The translations under genes were made by a program, and so were the position numbers. Under the pieces are notes generated by a model, which was given only the letters and a program-made list of their open reading frames with translations, ran no database searches and was not told where the DNA came from. From NCBI GenBank assembly GCA_027001525.1, contig JALTMR010000008.1:2800-8536 (forward strand): 5,737 nt of DNA. The letters run 5' to 3'. This document shows, in pieces, positions 1-5,737 of the stretch. This stretch comes from Gammaproteobacteria bacterium. Lineage in GTDB: Bacteria; Pseudomonadota; Gammaproteobacteria; Tenderiales; Tenderiaceae. Positions within the stretch are counted from its first letter, which is position 1, and the number at the start of each line of letters is the position of its first letter.

Positions 1-1374
1 CTCCGCCAGTGGGTCTTGCAGGCGGCGGGCGATGGAGACGGCACCGCGCAGGGAGACGTCCATGTCGGGGAATTCCCGTGCGGCCAGCTCCGAGGCGGAG
101 TAGACCGATGCCCCGGCTTCCGAGACCATGATCTTGGTCAGTGCGAGCTCAGGGTGACGCTTAATCAGCTCGCCCGCCAGCTTGTCGGTTTCGCGCGAAG
201 CGGTGCCGTTGCCGATGCTGACAAGATCCGCGCCGTGTTTACGCGCCAGTGTGGCCAGGGTGTGGATCGACTGATCCCACTGGTTTTTGGGCTGGTGAGG
301 ATAGATGGTGGCGGTGTCCACCACTTTGCCTGTTGCATCCACCACCGCGACCTTAACGCCGGTGCGCAGGCCGGGGTCGAGGCCGATGGTGGTGCGGGGG
401 CCGGCGGGAGCGGCCAGTAGCAGGTCTTTCAAGTTGGAGCCGAAGACCTTGATGGCCTCCTGTTCCGCCTGTTCGCGCAGCTGTTTTTTCAGCTCCATAT
501 CGATATGCATGGAGAGTTTGACGCGCCAGGCCCAGCGGACGGTGTCGGCCAGCCACTGGTCCGCCGGGCGGCCTTCATTGCGAATGTTGAAGCGGCGGGC
601 AATCATCCCCTCGCCAGTGCTGGGCCCGCGGTGATCGGGCTCGTCCAGCATCAGTGTCAGTTGCAATACGCCCTCACTGCGGCCCCGAAACATGGCCAGC
701 GCCCGGTGCGAGGGAATGGCCTTGATCGCTTCGCTTTTGTCGAAGTAGTCCGAAAACTTGGCCCCCTCTTCCTCCTTCCCCTTGACCACGCTGGCGTGCA
801 GCTTGCCGTTATGCCAGCCGTATTGGCGCAGCTCGGTGACCAGTTCGGCATCCTCGGCAAAGCGCTCCATAAGAATCTGGCGGGCCCCGTCCAGGGCGGC
901 ATTGGCATCGGCCACTCCCTTGGCAGGAGCGATAAACTCGGCGGCTTTACTCTCCGGTTCGAGCATCGGATCGCTGAAGAGTGCATCGGCCAGTGGCTCC
1001 AGACCGGCCTCGCGGGCCATTTGAGCCTTGGTGCGGCGTTTGGGCATGTAGGGGCGGTAGAGGTCTTCGAGGCGAGTTTTGGTCTGGGCATCGACCAGGC
1101 TCTGCTTGAGCGCAGGCGTCATTTTTCCCTGCTCTTCGATGGAGTTGATAACGGTGCTGCGCCGATCTTCCAGCTCTCGCAGGTAACCCAGTCGCTCCTC
1201 CAGCAGGCGCAATTGGGTGTCGTCCAGGCCGTCGGTCACTTCTTTACGGTAGCGGGCGATGAAGGGCACGGTGGCGCCGCCGTCCAGCAGCTCCACTGCG
1301 GCGTGGACCTGTTGTTCGCGCGCGCCGAGTTCTTCAGCGATACGTTGGGTAATGCGTTGCTCGGTGGTCATCAT
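1..1374 (-). CDS. tex: Tex, RNA-binding transcription accessory protein (N-terminal 458 residues, 3' end outside window)
   Basis: Reading leftward from the ATG at 1374 there are 458 uninterrupted codons to the window edge. The start is MMTTEQRITQRIAEELG and the last visible residues are ARRLQDPLAE. Seen: the Tex N-terminal helical region with FIARYRKEVTDGLDD (about 38-52) and LEDLYRPYMPKRRTKA (102-117), then the YqgF/RNase H-like domain opening with TIGLDPGLRTGVKVAVVD (about 329-346, D333), then SIGNGTASRETD (386-397) and SEAGASVYSASELAAREFPD (418-437). All are hallmark Tex segments. Tex proteins are usually about 770-785 residues, so the helix-hairpin-helix and S1 RNA-binding parts lie beyond position 1. 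Known of the family: a cytoplasmic nucleic-acid-binding protein linked to transcription and toxin expression; its exact biochemical role is unsettled. Two adjacent ATGs (1374, 1371) are possible. I chose the first because a weak AGGGA lies 11 nt upstream of it. The gene is divergent from uppP. Confidence 0.96.
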   Translation of the reverse strand, partial: MMTTEQRITQRIAEELGAREQQVHAAVELLDGGATVPFIARYRKEVTDGLDDTQLRLLEERLGYLRELEDRRSTVINSIEEQGKMTPALKQSLVDAQTKTRLEDLYRPYMPKRRTKAQMAREAGLEPLADALFSDPMLEPESKAAEFIAPAKGVADANAALDGARQILMERFAEDAELVTELRQYGWHNGKLHASVVKGKEEEGAKFSDYFDKSEAIKAIPSHRALAMFRGRSEGVLQLTLMLDEPDHRGPSTGEGMIARRFNIRNEGRPADQWLADTVRWAWRVKLSMHIDMELKKQLREQAEQEAIKVFGSNLKDLLLAAPAGPRTTIGLDPGLRTGVKVAVVDATGKVVDTATIYPHQPKNQWDQSIHTLATLARKHGADLVSIGNGTASRETDKLAGELIKRHPELALTKIMVSEAGASVYSASELAAREFPDMDVSLRGAVSIARRLQDPLAE

Positions 1375-1436
1375 GGGGGTGTGGATCCCTGGGGCTGGCT
1401 GAGTCTGCCTGACGGATAAACTGGCATATAAAAAGA

Positions 1437-1465
1437 CCGGCCATTATAGCGAAACTGGTGGCCGG
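1437..1465. repeat. Perfect 7-bp inverted repeat in the tex/uppP intergenic region
   Basis: CCGGCCA (1437-1443) and TGGCCGG (1459-1465) are exact inverted copies separated by 15 nt. Read on the minus strand the stem is followed by TCTTTTTATAT (1436 down to 1426), which looks like a rho-independent terminator with a long loop. Read on the plus strand there is no U-tract. The loop and one arm contain a TATAAT facing tex, so the element could instead be an operator at the tex promoter. The repeat is seen directly; its function is inference. Confidence 0.5.
1443..1448 (-). promoter_or_regulatory. Candidate -10 box for tex (TATAAT)
   Basis: The minus strand reads CGCTATAATGG, an exact sigma-70 -10 hexamer about 70 nt upstream of the tex ATG. 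At 16-18 nt spacing I find no good -35 (the hexamers are TGCCGC, GTGCCG and AGTGCC), and there is no TG extended -10. It is therefore either a weak or activator-dependent promoter or a chance match. Transcription would start near 1436, inside the left arm of the inverted repeat at 1437-1465 or just past it. Confidence 0.35.
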
Positions 1466-1559
1466 CGGCACTGTTTATGGTTGCCCCCGGGGCGGATGAG
1501 GTTTTGCTCGAATGGGAGTAAACTGCTGCGCTTTATCGCCACCGTCGTACACTCCAGCC

Positions 1560-1564
1560 AAGGA
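1560..1564 (+). promoter_or_regulatory. Shine-Dalgarno site fixing the uppP start
   Basis: AAGGA lies 8 nt before the ATG at 1573. It separates the true uppP frame from an overlapping short reading frame that begins upstream at 1512 and lacks UppP similarity. Confidence 0.8.
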
Positions 1565-1572
1565 TAATAACT

Positions 1573-2370
1573 ATGGATTTTATACAAATATTGGTGTTGG
1601 CCCTGTTGCAGGGCTTAACGGAGTTTCTGCCTGTCTCCAGCTCGGCTCACCTGATTTTGGTGCCCTACCTGCTGGGGTGGGAAGATCAGGGGTTGGCGTT
1701 TGATCTGGCCGTGCATATCGGCACATTAACCGCCGTGGTGTTCTATTTCCGTGCGGAGCTGCAAATCATGGTGCGGGATTGGGTGCGCTCCATCACCCAT
1801 CGCGAGATGACCCAGGATGCCAAGCTGTTTTGGGCCGTCGGTTTTGGCACCATCCCTGTGGGTCTGGTGGGTCTCTTTTTCGGCGATTTCATCGAAGAGA
1901 ATTTGCGTTCTACCCTGGTCATCGCTGCTACCACGATCATCTTCGGCTTTGTCTTGTTGATCGCCGATAAAACCGCCCTGCGCAAACGAGATGAATACAG
2001 CATCAACTGGGTCGATGTGCTGATCATCGGCTGCTCCCAGGCGCTGGCCCTGATTCCGGGGACCTCCCGTTCCGGCATCACCATTACGGCGGCATTGATT
2101 CTCGGACTCACTCGTGAGGGGGCGGCCCGTTTCTCTTTTCTGCTCTCCATCCCGGCCATTTTGTTACCCGGTGGAATGAAAGCGATAGAGCTTGCCGGGG
2201 GCGACAGTGCGGTGGACTGGATGGCGCTGTTCCTCGGGGCACTGCTCTCCGGCATCAGTGCCTATCTCTGTATCCATTTTTTCCTCAAATTACTGGAAAA
2301 AATGGGGATGACACCGTTTGTCATATACCGCCTGTTTCTGGGAGCCGTGCTGTTGTTTTTGGCGACCTGA
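1573..2370 (+). CDS. uppP: Undecaprenyl-diphosphate phosphatase (UppP/BacA family)
   Basis: A 265-residue integral membrane protein, normal length for the family. It dephosphorylates undecaprenyl diphosphate to the monophosphate, recycling the lipid carrier for peptidoglycan and other surface glycans; loss or overexpression of family members changes bacitracin sensitivity. Seen: the N-terminal (E/Q)xxxE motif as QGLTE (Q13, E17) followed by FLPVSSSAHL (H26), and the second signature PGTSRSG (162-168, R166). These are the family's catalytic and phosphate-binding elements. Hydrophobic segments lie at about 42-60, 84-104, 112-131, 147-162, 186-204, 216-236 and 249-264. The C-terminal FLKLLEKMGMTPFVIYRLFLG is also typical. 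The start ATG has an AAGGA 8 nt upstream. The gene stands alone, divergent from tex and convergent with lipA. No frameshift or missing key residue was seen. Confidence 0.97.
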   Translation: MDFIQILVLALLQGLTEFLPVSSSAHLILVPYLLGWEDQGLAFDLAVHIGTLTAVVFYFRAELQIMVRDWVRSITHREMTQDAKLFWAVGFGTIPVGLVGLFFGDFIEENLRSTLVIAATTIIFGFVLLIADKTALRKRDEYSINWVDVLIIGCSQALALIPGTSRSGITITAALILGLTREGAARFSFLLSIPAILLPGGMKAIELAGGDSAVDWMALFLGALLSGISAYLCIHFFLKLLEKMGMTPFVIYRLFLGAVLLFLAT

Positions 2371-2463
2371 TACGTAGAAGCGCTTACTTGTTCGGCGTTT
2401 GTCAAACGATCTATTCCTGGATCGGGGAAGGCCTTTGTCTTTGGTATGATTTCTAAGAATGGA
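2371..2463. other. Convergent uppP/lipA intergenic gap with small palindromes
   Basis: This 93-nt gap separates the 3' ends of uppP (plus) and lipA (minus). It holds the palindromes AAGCGCTT (2378-2385) and AAGGCCTT (2428-2435), the near-palindrome CGTTTGTCAAACG (2396-2408), and CGATC/GATCG arms (2407-2411 and 2420-2424). None is a GC-rich stem followed by a U-run on either strand, so I do not call a rho-independent terminator. No gene is visible in it. Confidence 0.6.
2442..2450 (+). promoter_or_regulatory. Possible extended -10 promoter pointing into the lipA 3' end
   Basis: TGGTATGAT matches a TG-N extended -10 with a 5/6 hexamer. There is no recognisable -35 at 17 nt (TCGGGG). If active it would make an RNA antisense to the end of lipA. 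In an AT-richer spacer this could be chance. Confidence 0.15.
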
Positions 2464-3450
2464 TTAGCGAATCGCCTTCCCTGCCGCTTGCAAATCCGCA
2501 TGATAAGAAGATCTCACCATTGGCCCGCTGGCTACATTTGTGAATCCTAACTCTTTGGCGATAGCGCCGAGTTTGTCGAATGTTTCGGGAGTGACGTAGC
2601 GTTCAACGGGCAGGTGGTGGGTGCTGGGCTGGAGGTATTGGCCGAGGGTGAGCCAGTCGCAGCCGTGGCTGCGGAGGTCTTTGAGGACGTGGATGATTTC
2701 TTCATCGGTCTCCCCCAGCCCCAGCATCAGGCCGGATTTGGTTGAGACCTCCGGGTGCTGTTCTTTGAAGTTTTTGATCAGGTTCAGCGACCACTGGTAG
2801 TCCGCGCCGGGGCGGGCTTTTTTGTAGAGTCGGGGAACGGTTTCCAGGTTGTGGTTGAAGACGTCGGGCAGGGCTTGGCTGAGGTTGTTCAGTGCGATTT
2901 CCAGGCGGCCACGAAAGTCGGGTACCAGGGTCTCGATCTGAATCTCTGGCGAGCGTTTGCGGGTCTCTTCGATGCAGGCAGCGAAGTGGCTGGCTCCGCC
3001 GTCGCGCAGGTCGTCGCGATCGACGGAGGTGATGACAACGTATTTTAAGTTCATCGCCGCGATGGACTCGGCCAGGTGGCCTGGCTCCTGGGCATCGAGC
3101 GGGTCGGGCGTGCCGTGGGCGACATCGCAAAAGGGACAGCGGCGGGTGCAGATGCCGCCCATGATCATGAAGGTTGCGGTGCCGTGGTTGAAGCATTCGC
3201 CGAGGTTGGGGCACTGCGCCTCTTCGCAAACGGAGTGGAGTTTCTGCTCCCGCAGAATGCGCTTGATGCGGTTGACCTCTTTGCCGATGGGGGCTTTGGC
3301 GCGTATCCATTTTGGTTTGCGCAGGGGCTCGTCTTTGGGTACGACCTTGATGGGAATGCGGGCGGTTTTTGACTCGCCTTTTAGCGGTGCCAGGCGTTCG
3401 ATACGCTCTTTTTCCTGGGCCTTCAGGTCGCTGGGTTCGTGATCGCTCAT
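2464..3450 (-). CDS. lipA: Lipoyl synthase LipA (radical SAM)
   Basis: A 328-residue cytoplasmic enzyme (E. coli LipA is 321). It inserts sulfur at C6 and C8 of octanoyl groups on lipoyl domains of 2-oxoacid dehydrogenases and the glycine cleavage H protein. Seen: the auxiliary-cluster motif C75-x4-C80-x5-C86 in [15 protein letters not shown], the radical SAM motif C101-x3-C105-x2-C108 in [23 protein letters not shown] (241-251), [18 protein letters not shown] (271-288), and the C-terminal RSSYHAD (313-319) whose serine ligates the auxiliary 4Fe-4S cluster that donates sulfur. The frame is open further upstream to 3669, but that region lies inside lipB in another frame. MSDHEPSD at 3450 is the sensible start because its ATG overlaps the lipB TGA in ATGA. 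The only Shine-Dalgarno-like sequence is a weak GAAGAG 11 nt upstream, so translational coupling to lipB is likely. Last gene of the cluster. Confidence 0.98.
   Translation of the reverse strand: MSDHEPSDLKAQEKERIERLAPLKGESKTARIPIKVVPKDEPLRKPKWIRAKAPIGKEVNRIKRILREQKLHSVCEEAQCPNLGECFNHGTATFMIMGGICTRRCPFCDVAHGTPDPLDAQEPGHLAESIAAMNLKYVVITSVDRDDLRDGGASHFAACIEETRKRSPEIQIETLVPDFRGRLEIALNNLSQALPDVFNHNLETVPRLYKKARPGADYQWSLNLIKNFKEQHPEVSTKSGLMLGLGETDEEIIHVLKDLRSHGCDWLTLGQYLQPSTHHLPVERYVTPETFDKLGAIAKELGFTNVASGPMVRSSYHADLQAAGKAIR
3447..3450 (-). promoter_or_regulatory. lipB/lipA ATGA stop-start overlap
   Basis: The minus strand reads ATGA, the lipA start (3450-3448) sharing bases with the lipB stop TGA (3449-3447). 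With only weak GAAGAG upstream, lipA translation probably depends on ribosomes finishing lipB. Confidence 0.75.
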
Positions 3451-4115
3451 GGCAGGGGGGACTCTTCGGGGGCTAGGTAATGAGGTGCAGGGTAGTTTAG
3501 TTGCTCGGCCAGTTTCTGGCACAGCTGGTCCTGAATGGGGTGTATCTCCGGCGACTCGTGCAGGGCGCTCATCTGTGTGATGGCCATGCCGGCGTAGCCG
3601 CAGGGGTTGATGCGCTGGTAGGGCTCCAGATTCATGTCGATGTTGAGCGCCAGCCCATGGTAGCTGCAACCTCGGCGCACGCGCAGCCCCAGGGCTGCAA
3701 TTTTCATCTCGGTGTCAGTGTTTTTTACATAGACGCCCGGGGCATCGCGGCGGCCGTAGGCTTCAATGTTGTGGTCGGCCAGCAGCTGAATGATGGCCTG
3801 CTCCATCTGCTCTACCACTTGGCGTACGCCCAGGTGGCGGCGTTTGATATCGAGCATGAGGTAGATGAGGGCCTGGCCGGGGCCGTGGTAGGTGACCTGG
3901 CCACCGCGGTCGATGGGGACGACGGGAATATCTCCCGCATTGAGGACGTGCTCTCTCTTGCCATTCATTCCCAGGGTGAAAACCGGCGGGTGTTCTACTT
4001 GCCACAATTCATCGGGGGTGGTGGCGTCGCGCCCATCGGTAAAGCGCTGCATGGCGCGCCAGGTGGGTTCGTACTCACGCAATCCCAGGCGGCGGACGAG
4101 AAGGTCGGCCGGCAT
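3447..4115 (-). CDS. lipB: Octanoyl-[ACP]:protein N-octanoyltransferase LipB
   Basis: 222 residues, usual family length. It moves octanoate from acyl carrier protein to the lipoyl-domain lysine through a cysteine thioester, providing the substrate for LipA. Seen: [19 protein letters not shown] (40-58), the signature [12 protein letters not shown] (70-81), the catalytic lysine K138 in [24 protein letters not shown], and the catalytic cysteine C172 in [10 protein letters not shown]. These match the Cys/Lys dyad of the family (C169 and K135 in E. coli). The ATG at 4115 directly follows the TAG of the upstream DUF493 gene with no gap and no visible Shine-Dalgarno, again suggesting coupling. The C-terminal tail after about residue 205 is variable and proline-rich. 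A 236-codon reading frame on the opposite strand (3501-4211) is a shadow of this gene. Confidence 0.98.
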   Translation of the reverse strand: MPADLLVRRLGLREYEPTWRAMQRFTDGRDATTPDELWQVEHPPVFTLGMNGKREHVLNAGDIPVVPIDRGGQVTYHGPGQALIYLMLDIKRRHLGVRQVVEQMEQAIIQLLADHNIEAYGRRDAPGVYVKNTDTEMKIAALGLRVRRGCSYHGLALNIDMNLEPYQRINPCGYAGMAITQMSALHESPEIHPIQDQLCQKLAEQLNYPAPHYLAPEESPLP

Positions 4116-4118
4116 CTA
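4113..4118 (-). promoter_or_regulatory. ybeD/lipB TAGATG stop-start junction
   Basis: The stop TAG of the DUF493 gene (4118-4116) abuts the lipB ATG (4115-4113) with no spacer. The preceding 20 nt on the minus strand contain no purine-rich ribosome-binding site, so lipB is probably translated by reinitiation. Confidence 0.7.
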
Positions 4119-4385
4119 CAACACGGTCATGACGCGGTCGTGGCCGGTCAGGGCGAGGTAGATGTTGTCTATCTGGTCCTTGCTGTGGGCGGTGAAGGTG
4201 ACGGTCACTGACATGTATTTGCCGTTGCTGCTGGCGCGGGTCCTCACGGCACCTTCGTTGATGTCTTCCACGTGCTGGCGGACGATGCTGACGACCAGGG
4301 CGTCAAAATCGTCATCAGCCAGCCCCATTGCTTTAATGGGAAACTGGCAGGGAAATTCCAGTAGTGTCTCTTCAGTGTTGCTCAT
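4116..4385 (-). CDS. ybeD: DUF493 (YbeD-like) small protein
   Basis: 89 residues starting MSNTEETLLEFPCQFPIKAMG, close to E. coli YbeD (87). Seen: the LLEFPxxFxIKxMG opening, the central RASSNGKYMSVTVTFTAHSKDQIDNIYLALTGHDRVMTVL, and an ending in VL like the E. coli protein. The family has a small ferredoxin-like alpha/beta fold and sits between dacA and lipB in many gammaproteobacteria; a regulatory role near lipoate genes has been suggested but the molecular function is not established. A longer reading from a TTG at 4409 would overlap dat by 20 nt and add eight unconserved residues. I prefer the ATG at 4385, 4 nt after the dat stop, with GAG 7 nt upstream. Probably cytoplasmic; no signal peptide or membrane segment. 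Confidence 0.9.
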   Translation of the reverse strand: MSNTEETLLEFPCQFPIKAMGLADDDFDALVVSIVRQHVEDINEGAVRTRASSNGKYMSVTVTFTAHSKDQIDNIYLALTGHDRVMTVL

Positions 4386-4389
4386 TTTC

Positions 4390-5259
4390 CTACTCTGCCT
4401 CACCGGCAATTAGTTTCTCTTTGTAGGCCTGGTAGCACTGGCGCATTTGCGCCCAAACAGGCCCCGGTTTACCGCTGCCGACGGCTTGGCCATCAAGGCA
4501 GGTGACCGGCAGCACCTCTTTGGTGGAGCTGGAGACCCAGATCTCCTCGGCGCGGCTCAGCTCCTCGGGTGTGATCTGAGCTTCCTGGGCTGCCAACCCG
4601 GCGCTGACGGCCAGCTCCAGCACCAGATCACGGGTGATACCCGGCAACAGATAGCTGCTTTTGGGCGGCGTTTTGATCACGCCGTGGTGGACGATGAACA
4701 GGTTGCTCGCCGAGCCTTCGGTAACCTGCCCGTCGCGTACCAGAATCGCCTCCTGCGCGCCGGCATCGACAGCCTGTTGGCGCAGCAGAATGTTGGGCAA
4801 CAGGGCGATGGCCTTGATGTGGCAATAACGCCAGCGTATGTCTTCCAGGGTGATGGCTTTGATGCCGTTTTTCAAGGTCTCTTCCGGCACGGGCTTTAGC
4901 GCACTGGTGGTGGCAAAGACGGTGGGCGGGGTATCGGTTGGGAAGGCGTGGTCCCGTGGTGCGTGACCTCGGGTCAATTGCAGGTAGAGGGACTGGTTGC
5001 CGCCACCGTTTTTGGCAACCAGCTCGTTTAGCACCTCGGCCCACTGCCGGTGGCCGTAGGGATTGCTCAGGCGGATGCCGCTTAGACTGTTGTCCAGTCG
5101 TTGCAGGTGTTCTTCAAGGCGAAACAGTCGCCCGCCGTAGACGGGGATGACTTCGTAAACGCCGTCGCCAAAGACGAAGCCGCGATCCATGACGGGGACG
5201 AAGGCCTGATCCTGGGGAAGGAATTTGCCGTTGAGGTAGACGATGGGTTGGCTGGTCAT
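4390..5259 (-). CDS. dat: D-amino acid aminotransferase (D-alanine transaminase), PLP fold-type IV
   Basis: 289 residues, matching the D-amino acid transaminase branch of class IV aminotransferases. The cytoplasmic PLP enzyme interconverts D-Ala plus 2-oxoglutarate with pyruvate plus D-Glu. Seen: MDRGFVFGDGVYEVIPVYGG (24-43) with Y35, TRGHAPRDHAFP (96-107) with R102 and H104, the PLP lysine K149 in RYCHIKAIALLPNILLRQQA, and E181 in VTEGSASNLFIV. Y35, R102 and H104 correspond to Bacillus Y31, R98 and H100, the substrate carboxylate trap that distinguishes D-amino acid transaminases from branched-chain (IlvE) and aminodeoxychorismate lyase (PabC) relatives. The matching positions are from memory of the family. 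The ATG at 5259 has an AAGG 9 nt upstream that overlaps the dacA stop. It lies between dacA and ybeD, in the same operon. Substrate range in vivo is inference. Confidence 0.9.
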   Translation of the reverse strand: MTSQPIVYLNGKFLPQDQAFVPVMDRGFVFGDGVYEVIPVYGGRLFRLEEHLQRLDNSLSGIRLSNPYGHRQWAEVLNELVAKNGGGNQSLYLQLTRGHAPRDHAFPTDTPPTVFATTSALKPVPEETLKNGIKAITLEDIRWRYCHIKAIALLPNILLRQQAVDAGAQEAILVRDGQVTEGSASNLFIVHHGVIKTPPKSSYLLPGITRDLVLELAVSAGLAAQEAQITPEELSRAEEIWVSSSTKEVLPVTCLDGQAVGSGKPGPVWAQMRQCYQAYKEKLIAGEAE

Positions 5260-5270
5260 CCGAGGCGGCC

Positions 5271-5737
5271 TTACTCAAACATGAGAAGGATTTCGTCCTT
5301 CAAGCTCTGGAACAGGCCGCCTTCGGCCACATCTCCCAAGGCGATGAGAGGCGCTTCGGCAATCACGTCGCCATCGAGGCTGACCACCACCGAACCGTAA
5401 CTGGCTCCCTTGTTGACCGGTGCCGTGATATTGGGCTGGATCTTCATGGTCGCCTGAAGATTGTCATACTCCCCCCGGGGGATGGTAATGATCATCTCCT
5501 GTGCCAGCCCCAGTGCCACCTCGGCCGCTTCGCCCTTCCAGACGCGCACTGTGGTCAGCGCCTCCCTGGGGGCGTAGAGGCGGTGGCTTTCGAAAAAACG
5601 AAAGCCGTAGTTAAGCAGTTTTTGGCTTTCGCGGGCGCGGGCGTCCTCGCTTTTTGCACCCAGTACCACGGATACCAGGCGCATATTGTCTCTTTTGGCC
5701 GAGGCCACCAGGCAGTAGCCGGCGGAGTCGGTGTGGC
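5271..5737 (-). CDS. dacA: D-alanyl-D-alanine carboxypeptidase, PBP5/DacA family (C-terminal 154 residues, 5' end outside window)
   Basis: The minus strand is open from the right edge to the TAA at 5271. It begins in frame with HTDSAGYCLVASAKRDNMRLVSVVLGAKS, which directly follows the KTG triad of PBP5 enzymes; the K, T and most of the G codon are just outside. A GTG at 5708 is internal, not a start. Next come the end of the transpeptidase fold (SQKLLNYGFRFFESHRLY) and the PBP5 C-terminal beta domain (MKIQPNITAPVNKGASYGSVVVSLDGDVIAEAPLIALGDVAEGG). The protein ends in GGLFQSLKDEILLMFE, the position of the amphipathic membrane-anchor helix, here shorter and more acidic than in E. coli. Known role: a periplasmic enzyme that removes terminal D-Ala from pentapeptides. 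Signal peptide, SxxK and SxN motifs are not visible. First visible gene of the dacA-dat-ybeD-lipB-lipA cluster, 11 nt before dat. Confidence 0.96.
   Translation of the reverse strand, partial: HTDSAGYCLVASAKRDNMRLVSVVLGAKSEDARARESQKLLNYGFRFFESHRLYAPREALTTVRVWKGEAAEVALGLAQEMIITIPRGEYDNLQATMKIQPNITAPVNKGASYGSVVVSLDGDVIAEAPLIALGDVAEGGLFQSLKDEILLMFE

Noticed and set aside
505..1419. 304-codon plus-strand reading frame
   Set aside because: It lies opposite tex for most of its length and its residues follow the antisense of tex codons. The minus-strand frame has clear Tex motifs throughout, so this is a shadow.
1427..1432. TATAAA as a plus-strand -10 box for uppP
   Set aside because: No -35 at proper spacing (TCTGCC), and it is over 140 nt from the uppP start. 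More likely the A/T run next to the inverted repeat.
1483..1493. GCCCCCGGGGC quasi-palindrome upstream of uppP
   Set aside because: Too short and without a usable loop or U-tract; expected by chance in GC-rich DNA.
1512..1703. 63-codon plus-strand frame overlapping the uppP start
   Set aside because: It runs into uppP in another frame, and the ribosome-binding site and UppP motifs support the start at 1573.
3451..3669. N-terminal extension of lipA to 401 residues
   Set aside because: The extra 73 residues are an out-of-frame reading of lipB with low-complexity R/H/P-rich content. The ATG overlapping the lipB stop gives the normal LipA length.
3501..4211. 236-codon plus-strand reading frame opposite lipB
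   Set aside because: It is the antisense of lipB and the end of ybeD, made possible by GC-rich codon use. It shows no family motif, and the LipB catalytic residues are intact on the other strand.
4386..4409. TTG start giving the DUF493 protein eight more residues
   Set aside because: It would overlap the dat coding sequence, uses a rare start and adds residues not seen in the family. The ATG at 4385 gives the expected length.
5706..5708. GTG as the start of a short stand-alone gene
   Set aside because: The frame stays open to the window edge and the upstream residues HTDSAGYCL match PBP5 just after its KTG motif, so the gene is truncated by the window, not short.

Overview
The window looks like ordinary chromosomal housekeeping DNA from a gammaproteobacterium. 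The main support is the gene order dacA - (dat) - ybeD - lipB - lipA, which is typical of that class, together with tex and uppP proteins of gammaproteobacterial appearance. GC content is in the high 50s by eye. The dat insertion and general protein flavour would suit a Chromatiales-like or related environmental lineage, but the genus cannot be told from sequence alone. I see no insertion sequence, prophage, CRISPR array, tRNA or rRNA, and no compositional break.

Layout. (1) Positions 1-1374, minus strand: the first 458 residues of Tex, an RNA-binding transcription accessory protein. It stays in frame to the left edge and its C-terminal half lies outside. (2) Positions 1375-1572: a 198-nt divergent intergenic region with a perfect 7-bp inverted repeat that encloses a consensus TATAAT facing tex. 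(3) Positions 1573-2370, plus strand: uppP (bacA), undecaprenyl-diphosphate phosphatase. (4) Positions 2371-2463: a 93-nt convergent gap holding small palindromes but no clear terminator. (5) Positions 2464-5737, minus strand: a tightly packed run read right to left as dacA (5'-truncated by the window edge), dat, ybeD-like DUF493, lipB and lipA. Its junctions are 11 nt, 4 nt, 0 nt (TAGATG) and a 4-nt overlap (ATGA), so this is very probably one transcription unit.

How the genes work together. LipB transfers octanoate from acyl carrier protein to lipoyl domains and LipA inserts two sulfurs to make lipoyl cofactor in place. The small DUF493 protein is their usual companion. DacA (PBP5) trims terminal D-Ala from peptidoglycan stem peptides in the periplasm. 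Dat is a cytoplasmic PLP enzyme that interconverts D-Ala/2-oxoglutarate and pyruvate/D-Glu, so it could recycle D-Ala or supply D-Glu. UppP, on the other strand, recycles the undecaprenyl carrier, so three genes here touch cell-wall metabolism. Tex is unrelated.

I did not find convincing evidence of a previously undescribed system. The points most worth a second look are the dat gene inside the dacA-lip cluster, the inverted repeat around the tex -10 box, the near absence of Shine-Dalgarno sequences at the lipB and lipA starts, and a short acidic C-terminal tail on DacA.
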